Counted from the stretch's first letter, positions 1 to 6,523 are shown. The stretch is DNA of 15,366 bases from Bacteroidota bacterium (GCA_023436425.1 JAEZJD010000010.1:1-15366), one strand, 5' to 3'. Made by a program: numbers and translations. Notes: a model not told the origin generated them from the sequence alone.

Positions 1-579
1 GGAAGTGCATTGTCCAACGAAGCAAAAGCAAACGCCTACATCACTATTCCGGGATTGCGCGGAATGCCTGCGAAAGAAATCAGTGTAAAAAATCTTGCGA
101 ATATTATTCAGGCAAGAATGAGTGAGATACTCGACTTTGTTACCTATCATCTGAAGCAAGTGGGTCTTGATAACAAAATGCTCAACGGCGGTATTATTCT
201 CACCGGTGGCGGTTCGCAATTGAAGCATATCATTCAGTTGACAGAATATGCAACCGGGTTGAATGCAAGAATAGGTTTGCCAAACGAACACCTGGCTGCC
301 GGACATATTGAAGAATTGGCGAAGCCAACCTATGCTACATGTCTTGGTTTGATTTTGAAAGGCTACGACGATTACGAACATAATAGAAAGCAATTCGAAC
401 GCACATTCAAAGAAGTGGCAGTGCCGGAAGGCTTGAGGAAATCTGAAGATGAAATGGTTGTTGAAGAAGAACTTCCGCTGAATCCCGGCCCAAGAAAGCC
501 GCTTTCTAAGTTCTGGGAAAAATTTAAATACAGCCTTATAGATGTGTTTAAAGAAGAAGAAGACCAGAAGTTCAGCTAA
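1..579 (+). CDS. ftsA: Cell division protein FtsA, C-terminal part (5' end outside window)
   Basis: The actin-like ATPase FtsA tethers FtsZ filaments to the cytoplasmic membrane and recruits later division proteins. The frame is open from base 1 with no credible start, so the N-terminal half lies upstream of the window. The visible 192 residues hold the Bacteroidota-type stretch AKEISVKNLANIIQARMSEI and the nucleotide-binding loop GGIILTGGGSQLKHI (about bases 187-231), typical of the 2A-2B subdomains. The C-terminus ends in an aromatic and basic helix (FWEKFKYSLIDVFKEEEDQ), the expected amphipathic membrane-targeting segment. ftsZ follows 42 bases downstream on the same strand, the classic ftsA-ftsZ order at the end of the dcw cluster. 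The identification is secure; only completeness is limited. Confidence 0.95.
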   Translation, partial: GSALSNEAKANAYITIPGLRGMPAKEISVKNLANIIQARMSEILDFVTYHLKQVGLDNKMLNGGIILTGGGSQLKHIIQLTEYATGLNARIGLPNEHLAAGHIEELAKPTYATCLGLILKGYDDYEHNRKQFERTFKEVAVPEGLRKSEDEMVVEEELPLNPGPRKPLSKFWEKFKYSLIDVFKEEEDQKFS

Positions 580-621
580 GCATCAATAACCCATTAAATC
601 AACGATGTAAACTCAAAATCT

Positions 622-2520
622 ATGATCCACTTTGATTTGCCAAAAGAAAAATCATCAATAATAAAAGTCATCGGCATCGGCGGTGGCGGCAGCAATGCTG
701 TCAACCACATGTACAGTCAAAACATTGAAGGTGTAAACTTCATCATCTGCAATACAGATGCACAGTCGATTGCACAAAGCAAGGTGCCGAATAAAGTGCA
801 ACTCGGCCCACACCTCACCCAGGGCTTGGGAGCTGGCGCCAATCCGGAAATCGGCCGTCAGGCTACAGAAGAGTCGCTGGAAGAAATCAAGCGTATTTTG
901 GAAGTGAATACCAAAATGGCGTTCGTTACTGCAGGCATGGGTGGCGGCACAGGAACAGGAGGAGCGCCCATCATTTCAAAAATTTGTAAGGACCTTGGTA
1001 TTCTTACCGTCGGCATTGTCACCACACCATTTGCTTATGAAGGAAAGAAAAGAATTCAGCAAGCGGAGGAGGGAATAAAAACATTGAAGCAATACGTTGA
1101 CACACTGCTTGTGATCAGCAATGATAAACTGCGTCATCAGTTTGGTAATTTAAAAATGCGTGAAGCATTTGCGAAAGCTGATAATGTACTTGCCACTGCT
1201 GCAAAATGTATCACGGACGTAATCAACAGCACGGGTCAGATAAATGTTGACTTTGCAGATGTGTGCACCGTGATGAAGAATGGTGGTGTAGCCATCCTGG
1301 GAAGTGCAGCATGCAGCGGCGAAGACCGTGCGCAAAGAGCCATTGAAGAAGCATTAAGTTCTCCACTATTGAATGACAATGACATTCGTGGTGCTAAATG
1401 GATTCTTATCAATATTAACTCTGCAGAAGGTGAAAACGAATTCACCATGGATGAAGTGGAGATCATTCAGAATTATTTGCTGACACAGGCCGGAGAAAAT
1501 ACGGACGTAATACTGGGACTGGGCTACGATAATACGCTTGGCGACAGTGTAGGAATTACCTTAATCGCTACAGGCTTCGAACACAAAGATCCGTTTACAA
1601 AAAGAGAAGTAATAAAGCCCGAACCAAAAGAAGAGAAGATTCTCATGGTTCTTGGTGAAGAACCGGTAAAAGAAGTTCCGAAGATAATTGTGGAGCAAAA
1701 GATCGATCTTCTATCTCCAACGCTGACGGAAGAACTCATGGAATTTGAGCAGCCAATAGAAGTAGCTCCGGTTCGGCACGAACAAGAATTAACGCTGACG
1801 CTGAACTTTGATGAACCCCGCCCGGTAGAACCACAGGAAGCGGAAAAAGAAATTACAGGACCGCTGAAACTTACCATCAAGGACGAACCACCTGTTGTAG
1901 ATGAAGACAAAAAAGAGCTGGAAAAGAAAAAAGAGTGGCTTGACAACAGGTTTGAAGAACTGCGTCAATCAATTTTAGGGGCTTCATCCAAATCAAACGA
2001 AACCACACAGCAAAATACTTCCTCGCCGTCTGCAGCGGCAGGAGGCTATCTGGCCAGACCATCCAATATTTATGCAGAGTCAAAACCGGAAGTATCTACT
2101 TCTAAACCTGTTGAAGAACCGGTTCGACCACCGGTTGCAAAAGTGGAGCAGGAAGAACTGTTCGACATGCAACTGGTGATACGCAACGACATTCCGGCGG
2201 CGGATGCGCCACAAGTGCAACAGCAACAAACTGAACCTCCGGCTGAGGAGCCAACTATGTTGGACGAAGCTGAATTGCAAAAGCAGCGACAGGCAGAGAG
2301 ATTGCAAAAATTGCGAAATCTGTCATTCAACATCAACGCTGCTGATCCAAATGCAGAATTTGAAGCTGTTCCGGCTTACATCCGCCGCAACATGGAATTG
2401 TACAACACTGCTTCCACGGTTGAGAATTTTTACAGCAATTATACCGTGAAGCCCGATGGAAAAAACAGTGCTACCATCAGCACCATTAATACATTTCTGG
2501 AAGGAAAAAAACCTGATTAG
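622..2520 (+). CDS. ftsZ: Cell division protein FtsZ with long C-terminal linker
   Basis: The tubulin-like GTPase FtsZ forms the cytokinetic Z ring. The N-terminal GTPase domain (about residues 14-320) shows GIGGGGSNAVNHM, the tubulin signature GGGTGTGGAP at residues 107-116, and the T7 loop NVDFADV at 208-214 with catalytic Asp210 and Asp213. Residues ~325-575 form a long, acidic, Pro- and Gln-rich linker of low complexity. The FtsA-binding C-terminal peptide FEAVPAYIRRNMEL lies at 580-593, and about 39 further residues follow it. At 632 residues it is far longer than the 383-residue E. coli protein; long linkers are known in Bacteroidota. The ATG at 622 is the only sensible start and has no clear Shine-Dalgarno. 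A strong terminator follows the gene, so it ends the cluster transcript. Confidence 0.98.
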   Translation: MIHFDLPKEKSSIIKVIGIGGGGSNAVNHMYSQNIEGVNFIICNTDAQSIAQSKVPNKVQLGPHLTQGLGAGANPEIGRQATEESLEEIKRILEVNTKMAFVTAGMGGGTGTGGAPIISKICKDLGILTVGIVTTPFAYEGKKRIQQAEEGIKTLKQYVDTLLVISNDKLRHQFGNLKMREAFAKADNVLATAAKCITDVINSTGQINVDFADVCTVMKNGGVAILGSAACSGEDRAQRAIEEALSSPLLNDNDIRGAKWILININSAEGENEFTMDEVEIIQNYLLTQAGENTDVILGLGYDNTLGDSVGITLIATGFEHKDPFTKREVIKPEPKEEKILMVLGEEPVKEVPKIIVEQKIDLLSPTLTEELMEFEQPIEVAPVRHEQELTLTLNFDEPRPVEPQEAEKEITGPLKLTIKDEPPVVDEDKKELEKKKEWLDNRFEELRQSILGASSKSNETTQQNTSSPSAAAGGYLARPSNIYAESKPEVSTSKPVEEPVRPPVAKVEQEELFDMQLVIRNDIPAADAPQVQQQQTEPPAEEPTMLDEAELQKQRQAERLQKLRNLSFNINAADPNAEFEAVPAYIRRNMELYNTASTVENFYSNYTVKPDGKNSATISTINTFLEGKKPD

Positions 2521-2576
2521 CGACTTGTCGAAGCCGTTCCCATGAAGCGATAAAAAGGCTCGTGTTTTTAGTTGTT

Positions 2577-2606
2577 AACCCTCCCGTTTTCGGGAGGGTT
2601 TTTTAT
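2577..2606 (+). terminator. Intrinsic terminator of ftsZ
   Basis: A perfect 10-bp stem, AACCCTCCCG (2577-2586) with CGGGAGGGTT (2591-2600), closes a TTTT loop and is followed by TTTTATT. It lies 57 bases after the ftsZ stop codon and is the expected end of the ftsA-ftsZ transcript. The accessory segment starts just beyond it. Confidence 0.93.
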
Positions 2607-2710
2607 TGCAGAAAACTAGGGTTGTGAAGAAACATCGTTGAACTGACGAATGTCTGAATTTCCGACGGAGGAGGAAAGCAACCAACGTAAGCAACTGTAT
2701 TGGATTTCCT

Positions 2711-2902
2711 GCTAACGGTAAACGGCTTGCTGCTTTGTGTGAATTTTTATTCGTCATCCTCACAACTGAAGTCGATTATATAAGCACAGTACAAAGTACA
2801 TTCTTCTGTTCACCTGCGTTCGATCAGCCGGAACTGAAGCCGACAGCGAAACTATCGTTTGTTCACTTTCGTTGGAAACAATATTTATTTATAATTAGCG
2901 GC
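2711..2902 (-). repeat. attC-like repeat, copy B (diverged)
   Basis: This is a second, degraded copy of the ~200-bp element at 3331-3531. On the plus strand the first 20 bases (2711-2730) match copy A at 19 of the first 20 positions, starting GCTAACG and running to CGGCTTG. Further blocks shared in the same order are CACAACTGAA (2761-2770), a GTACAA block, GCGTT-GATCAGC-GGA and AGCGAAACT. The two copies have almost the same length. The opposite arm is poorly kept: instead of the CGCCAAACC arm it reads through AT-rich sequence, with only a GCTAAT-like core near 2894-2902. No gene is credible within it. The stop codon of the membrane-protein gene (2885) falls inside the element, as in copy A. 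Confidence 0.7.
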
Positions 2903-3172
2903 AATTCTCCTGCCGATTAGAATATATATCAGTCCAGCAATACTGCTAAAAAATATAAACGCAAGTGTCCACATAGTTTTTTTAGTGTGGTCAATTCGTT
3001 TAGAAATTCGGACTTCATAAATGGCTGTCACTATAAACACAATTGAAGCAATAATGCCGATAGTCAACCATGTGTCAGCACCTTCAGAATGAGTGATTTT
3101 CAGATAAGCTCCTATAAGAGTAAGAATGAAGCTGCTGATAAAACTTGTTTTTACAATGATTCCTAATTTCAT
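2885..3172 (-). CDS. Small three-helix membrane protein in cassette-like unit (GldL-N-like pattern)
   Basis: This 95-residue integral membrane protein has hydrophobic segments at about 5-23, 34-53 and 67-87, joined by short charged loops. The stretch GAYLKITHSEGADTWLTIGIIAS resembles the N-terminal transmembrane region of GldL-type proteins (FKIMHWPGA followed by a second helix). The last helix ending in YILIGRR recalls short PLDc_N-type membrane segments. Neither resemblance gives a function. The gene is read from the ATG at 3172, preceded on its strand by TTGGATAAAT; no convincing promoter was found. It sits between the two ~200-bp repeats, and its stop lies in copy B. That suggests it is a cassette cargo gene rather than a resident chromosomal gene. 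The reading frame is sound; the function is unknown. Confidence 0.7.
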   Translation of the reverse strand: MKLGIIVKTSFISSFILTLIGAYLKITHSEGADTWLTIGIIASIVFIVTAIYEVRISKRIDHTKKTMWTLAFIFFSSIAGLIYILIGRRIAANYK

Positions 3173-3330
3173 ATTTATCCAATTTGGTCGTTTGAAGCTT
3201 ATATGTGTTTAAAGGCGTCTTTCAAATTCACCGCTATACTTCCTGTTCGAATTATTTATCATGCTATAAAAAGTATCTAAGATTTTTGACCTACTCTGTT
3301 TGCATCAAGAGCTGTTTCCAAAGGTGGCGT
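3173..3330. other. Non-coding leader of the membrane-protein cassette
   Basis: These 158 bases separate attC-like copy A from the membrane-protein start codon. I see no credible gene, no strong promoter and no hairpin with a T-run. Under a cassette interpretation this is the 5' untranslated part of the second unit, beginning at the TTAGCACGCC core (minus strand). Confidence 0.5.
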
Positions 3331-3531
3331 GCTAACGTTAAACGGCTTGGCGTTGTGGCGGTATTCTGTGTTCCGTCTGACCACAACTGAAACCGAATGA
3401 TGAACTAATGTACAAGTTTATTTCCACTGCTCAATAGCGTTTGGTCAAGCTGGATATATAGTACAATAGTGAAACTGTTGCTGATGCTGCGTTGGGTCAG
3501 CCGCCATAACGCCAAACCGATGTTATAGCCC
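3331..3531 (-). repeat. attC-like repeat, copy A, with long imperfect palindromic arms
   Basis: The arm at 3344-3361 pairs with 3501-3518 at 16 of 18 positions, and one of the two mismatches is a G-T wobble; key parts are TTGGCGTT and TGGCGG against CCGCC and AACGCCAA. Outside it, core-like ends GCTAAC (3331-3336) and GTTATAGCCC (3522-3531) flank the structure. An inner pair, CTGACC (3377-3382) with GGTCAG (3495-3500), extends the fold. The ~200-bp length exceeds most described integron attC sites (about 57-141 bp), so 'attC-like' is descriptive. The stop codon of the Abi gene lies inside the outer core. A diverged second copy lies at 2711-2902. Confidence 0.8.
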
Positions 3532-4335
3532 GTTTTTCTTTCTTTCGTTCAGGACATCTATTAAAAAATCACACAGTGTCATTGTAGAATTTACTGCAAG
3601 TTTCGCATGATGTCGCTTTGTTTTGAATTTGTTTGCATGTCTATCACCAGCGTTGTTGCTTATACCTGCAAGTCCGTTTATAGTGGTGTCTAACCCAGAT
3701 AGGATTTGGAAAACGTATTCAGGGACTTCATCTTTTTTAAGGTCAAGTCTAAGGGCTTTCTTGGCTCTTGTCCACAGATTAATTACGTTACCGTCATTCT
3801 TTACTTCAGTATTTTCAACAGTTTCAATGACATGAATTAAAACAGCTTCGCAAAGTGTCCTTGCGTTAGTAATTGCGCCGTTGAAGTCGTCTGTTGAAAT
3901 CTTTTGCTGGCACTTTTCAATTTGTTCGCTCACAAATTCATGCCCTATGGTTGATACTGTCTCTGGCTCAATAAAGTTACCCTGGATGTCAGCTATTTTA
4001 TGAGTGTGTCCTTTCTTGATAAGGGCAAAACCATCATACTTTATGAGCTGATTGATTTCAGCAACCAGTTCTTGAACCATTTCTTCGTTACCACCATATC
4101 GTCTTGGGTCAACGTATTCTTCTAAAATTTTTTTGAGCCTTGGTGTGCCGTTGCTTTCTACAATTTTCTCCGTAGAGTATTTCCAGCGTGAAGGAAAACC
4201 TTCTCCGTAAACATCGTCAAAACCACACTCATTATAAAAGTCAACAAGTTTAGGTCCTGATAAATACGGCGCTTTTGGAGTGTCACCCGCAATGAGTGTT
4301 CCTAACTGCTTTGTTACTTTATTTGAAATTTTCAC
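3523..4335 (-). CDS. Abortive-infection family protein with Abi_C-type C-terminal domain
   Basis: This 270-residue soluble protein has two parts. The N-terminal ~120 residues are mixed and lack a motif I can name. Residues ~150-262 match the Abi_C pattern: FNGAITNARTLCEAVLIHVIE, a WTRAKKALRLDL segment, then ILSGLDTTINGLAGISNNAGDRHANKF and a helix HHAKLAVNSTMTLCDFLID. Abi_C proteins are linked to phage defence by abortive infection, and the C-terminal region is often compared with HEPN-type RNases. The position that is usually Arg before N-x-x-G-D-x-H (226) is Ser here, while H233 is present. The start is GTG at 4335, since no in-frame ATG exists after the upstream stop. The start lies 35 bases inside the putative cassette boundary, and the stop is within attC-like copy A. 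Defence function is inferred from the family. Confidence 0.82.
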   Translation of the reverse strand: MKISNKVTKQLGTLIAGDTPKAPYLSGPKLVDFYNECGFDDVYGEGFPSRWKYSTEKIVESNGTPRLKKILEEYVDPRRYGGNEEMVQELVAEINQLIKYDGFALIKKGHTHKIADIQGNFIEPETVSTIGHEFVSEQIEKCQQKISTDDFNGAITNARTLCEAVLIHVIETVENTEVKNDGNVINLWTRAKKALRLDLKKDEVPEYVFQILSGLDTTINGLAGISNNAGDRHANKFKTKRHHAKLAVNSTMTLCDFLIDVLNERKKNGL

Positions 4336-4360
4336 TTTCTTTTGGTGGTCGTCTTAAAAT

Positions 4361-4370
4361 GGGCTATAAC
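4361..4370 (-). repeat. Core-like site at the start of the Abi cassette
   Basis: GGGCTATAAC on the plus strand (GTTATAGCCC on the coding strand of the Abi gene) is the exact inverse of GTTATAGCCC at 3522-3531. The pair therefore brackets the Abi gene. In integron cassettes the first bases of a cassette are complementary to the inner core of its own attC, because the two adjoin in the circular form. These 10 bp fit that rule. The triplet GTT is present, but the rest departs from the GTTRRRY consensus. Confidence 0.55.
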
Positions 4371-4404
4371 TCATAAATATACGAAACCCCAATCTGCTTA
4401 GAAT

Positions 4405-4472
4405 GCTGATTTTCATCAGCTTCCGTTTTCGTTTTTTTGTGTTGCGTTGTCATGATACAACGAAAAACGAAA
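4405..4472. repeat. Two adjacent hairpins directly after the recombinase stop
   Basis: The first hairpin is GCTGAT (4405-4410), loop TTTC, ATCAGC (4415-4420). The second is compound: TTTCGTTTTT (4427-4436) pairs with AAAAACGAAA (4463-4472), with inner arms CGTTGT (4445-4450) and ACAACG (4457-4462) around the loop CATGAT. The outer arm ends exactly at the recombinase stop codon. In the direction of recombinase transcription the hairpins are followed by A-rich, not T-rich, DNA, so they do not look like an intrinsic terminator. A recombination or protein-binding site is possible. Confidence 0.6.
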
Positions 4473-5624
4473 TTACCATTTCAGCCTGTCCAGTGGGCTT
4501 TCGATCTTCGCTATGCCCTTTTTGCTTACATGTGTGTAGCGCATAGTAGTCTTTACTGAGTTGTGTCCTAACAGCTCCTGTATATAGCGCAAATCTGTTC
4601 CTGATTCGAGCAGGTGAGTGGCGTAGCTATGGCGAAGCGTGTGGGTGCTTCCCGTTTTCCTGATCCTTGCCTTTTCCTTCGCTGCCTTGAGAATTATCTG
4701 AATGCTCCGGGTGCTGTAAACGCCCCCACCTGTGCCTTCGAATAAATATTCTTTTGGTTTGTATTTGCTGTAGTACTGCCGCAGGGTTTCCAGCAGCTTT
4801 TTGGAAAGAGGCACCATTCTGTCCTTCTTGCCTTTGGCTCCATGTAGATGCATCATCATTCTTTTGCTGTCTATATCATTCACTTTAAGATTTACAATTT
4901 CGCTTACACGCAAACCAGCAGAATACCCTGTCATTACTATAGCCCTGTGCTTAAGGTTGTCAATTTTTTTAAGCATGTTTACAACTTCTTCTTCTGCAAG
5001 AATGGGGGGAAGCTTGATAGGTTTTTTAGGTCGTGGCACATCATAATACATCTTAGGCTTTCGCAGCACATTTTCAAAATAAAACTTAATTGCATTTATG
5101 GCTGTATGCACCTGTGCTTCTGAACAACCTTGCTTTTCTATAAGCCACAACAAATAACTCTGGAGTTGCTGTTTCTTTAGGTCATCTACATTCTTCTTAC
5201 CCAACAATCGAAGCAACCGACGAAATTCGTTGCAGTAATTTCTTACCGTGTTTGAACTGTACATTTTAAGTACCAGCATATTTCTGAAAGCTTCCAATGC
5301 CCGGGAGTTGTTTTCATTCAGGGAATGATTGAAAATCATTAAAGCCGTGGAAGGATTGATCTTTTCATTTGCCGCGGCAACAGCCCTTCTTTGCTGGAGA
5401 TAGTGTTTCAGCAACTTATTGTCAATACCCGCAAGCCCCTGCAGTTGCTTTATGAGGTGATCATAGTCGTATTTCGTGCAGGGTATATACCAACACGAGA
5501 ATGTGCGACTCCATTTAACCTTAGGAAGTCGTCTTACAAGATCATTCAACTTTTTATTATTGGTAAAAAGCAGAGCGATACTCTCTTGGCCTCTGTGCAT
5601 CAGGGGCTGCAACGTGATAGTCAT
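4473..5624 (-). CDS. Tyrosine recombinase (XerC/XerD/IntI-like integrase)
   Basis: This DNA strand-exchange enzyme acts through a covalent 3'-phosphotyrosine. It has an N-terminal arm-type module (about 1-60, with KWSRTFSCWYIP), a SAM-like core-binding domain (~105-190) and a catalytic domain (~205-375). All catalytic residues are visible: R239 (AGLR), K264 (GAKGKKDR), H328 and R331 (THTLRHSYATH), H354 (LLGH) and the nucleophile Y363 (MRYTHV). The C-terminus carries IESPLDRL, reminiscent of IntI proteins. However, the segment between the Lys motif and HTLRH is short, so the IntI-specific helical insertion is absent. The ATG at 5624 follows a GGAG (plus positions 5627-5630), a rare Shine-Dalgarno in this window, and lies only 25 bases after the AHSA1 gene. 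The cassette-like units follow downstream on the same strand. Confidence 0.93.
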   Translation of the reverse strand: MTITLQPLMHRGQESIALLFTNNKKLNDLVRRLPKVKWSRTFSCWYIPCTKYDYDHLIKQLQGLAGIDNKLLKHYLQQRRAVAAANEKINPSTALMIFNHSLNENNSRALEAFRNMLVLKMYSSNTVRNYCNEFRRLLRLLGKKNVDDLKKQQLQSYLLWLIEKQGCSEAQVHTAINAIKFYFENVLRKPKMYYDVPRPKKPIKLPPILAEEEVVNMLKKIDNLKHRAIVMTGYSAGLRVSEIVNLKVNDIDSKRMMMHLHGAKGKKDRMVPLSKKLLETLRQYYSKYKPKEYLFEGTGGGVYSTRSIQIILKAAKEKARIRKTGSTHTLRHSYATHLLESGTDLRYIQELLGHNSVKTTMRYTHVSKKGIAKIESPLDRLKW

Positions 5625-5649
5625 TGCTCCAATTTAAGAAAGAACCGTT

Positions 5650-6147
5650 TCACTTCCGCGACATTCTCGCCAGCATATCTTCGAGGTTGTTCAGCGACAT
5701 GGTGATTCCCTTCGTAAAGCCATCGAGTATGCTCTCCATTCTTTCGAGAGATTCATTAAAAATGTTGATGTCCACTTTCGTTTTTCCATTTTGTTCGGTG
5801 AACGTGTGGTCCCATTCGGAGCCGGGTAGTTGTGGATTTTCATCTTTATCAGCAAACGCATTGTACATTTTAAAGTTGGTTTTCGGAGTAATGGATGTGT
5901 ACTCCTGCAGTGACCATCGCTCCTGCCCGTCGGGAGTGACCATAGCGTAAAAGCGTTTGCCGCCAACTCTAAAGTCCTGGTACTTTGTTTTGGCAGTCAT
6001 TGGTTTTGGCGGCAGCCATTGGTCCAGCAATTCATGTTTGGTAAAAGCATCCCAAACCAGTGGGAGTTCAGCGTCAAATTCCCGTGTGATGTACACCATT
6101 TTTGCTGCTTTGTCAACAGTAAACTCGAATAGCAAATCGTTTGTCAT
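5650..6147 (-). CDS. AHSA1/SRPBCC-domain protein
   Basis: This 165-residue cytosolic protein has the helix-grip fold of the AHSA1/START superfamily. Visible features are VYITREFDAELPLVWDAFTKHELLDQWLPP near the N-terminus, the WDAF-to-QWL signature of the family, and a C-terminal long helix GFTKGITMSLNNLEDMLARM. Members bind hydrophobic ligands or act as cochaperone-like proteins; no catalytic function can be read here. It starts 4 bases inside the end of the ArsR-like gene (ATGA overlap at 6144-6147), so translation is probably coupled. ArsR plus SRPBCC pairs are common in Bacteroidota and other bacteria, where the regulator represses the pair. The ligand is unknown. Confidence 0.9.
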   Translation of the reverse strand: MTNDLLFEFTVDKAAKMVYITREFDAELPLVWDAFTKHELLDQWLPPKPMTAKTKYQDFRVGGKRFYAMVTPDGQERWSLQEYTSITPKTNFKMYNAFADKDENPQLPGSEWDHTFTEQNGKTKVDINIFNESLERMESILDGFTKGITMSLNNLEDMLARMSRK

Positions 6148-6464
6148 TTTTTCTGTTTTTTAATAGTTGATAATACATTGTCCAATTGATTGAAGCGTGT
6201 CTCCCACAGCTTCCTGTATTGGCTGAGCCATTTGTCAATCTCCTTCATTTTTTCAATTTGCAGGGAATAATAAATTTCCCGGCCGTTCTGTTCCTGTTTC
6301 ACCAATTCGCATTCCGTTAGTATGCGCAGGTGTTTTGAAATTGCCTGCCTTGTTGTGTGGAAGTTTTCTGCAATGGCATTTGGCGTCATCGCCTGAAGGG
6401 CGATTAAAGCGATGATTGCCCGCCTTGTCGGGTCAGCGATTGCCTGAAAAATATCTCTGCGCAT
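6144..6464 (-). CDS. ArsR-family winged-helix transcriptional regulator
   Basis: This 106-residue DNA-binding protein starts RRDIFQAIADPTRRAIIALI, the usual first helix of this subfamily. A winged helix-turn-helix follows at about 26-68, with recognition helix TTRQAISKHLRILTECELV and wing QEQNGREIYYSL. The ELCVCDL metal-binding motif of ArsR/SmtB is absent and only Cys52 is present, so metal sensing is unlikely. The pairing with an AHSA1 partner matches the 'metalloregulator-like' repressors that sense other cues. A near-perfect palindrome that overlaps the predicted -7 box, 30 bases upstream, is the likely autoregulatory operator. The recombinase gene may share this transcript, because the three genes are separated by -4 and 25 bases. 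Confidence 0.92.
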   Translation of the reverse strand: MRRDIFQAIADPTRRAIIALIALQAMTPNAIAENFHTTRQAISKHLRILTECELVKQEQNGREIYYSLQIEKMKEIDKWLSQYRKLWETRFNQLDNVLSTIKKQKK

Positions 6465-6488
6465 AAAATAAGGTAATGAAACCGTTCG

Positions 6489-6523
6489 GTTGCAAATATA
6501 TGTGCAACTTATTGGTTTCGCAA
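6489..6523 (-). promoter_or_regulatory. Promoter with overlapping palindromic operator for the arsR-like operon
   Basis: On the minus strand a TTG (plus 6521-6523) lies 20 bases before TATATTTG (plus 6493-6500), a perfect match to the Bacteroidota -7 consensus TAnnTTTG. The -7 box sits inside a 20-bp palindrome (6489-6508) with arms GTTGCA and TGCAAC, an ATATAT centre and one mismatched pair. A repressor bound there would block RNA polymerase. Confidence 0.75.

Noticed and set aside
1150..2336. Several minus-strand open frames inside ftsZ
   Set aside because: They are antisense shadows of a gene with strong codon bias; their Ser/Cys-rich translations mirror the acidic linker.
2735..2920. Plus-strand 61-codon open frame in the repeat copy B
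   Set aside because: It lies within repeat sequence, overlaps the opposite-strand gene, has no recognisable composition or promoter, and the copy A equivalent is not conserved as protein.
3205..3390. Plus-strand open frame across attC-like copy A
   Set aside because: Cys/Arg-rich translation of repeat DNA with no support from context.
2711..3531. CRISPR array from the two repeats
   Set aside because: Only two diverged ~200-bp copies separated by a gene; no short regular repeats or spacers.
4405..4472. Recombinase transcription terminator
   Set aside because: The hairpins are followed by A-rich sequence in the direction of transcription, not by a T-run.
4473..5624. Calling the recombinase a true integron integrase IntI
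   Set aside because: The SPLD-type C-terminus and position are suggestive, but the segment between the Lys motif and HTLRH is too short to hold the IntI-specific insertion.
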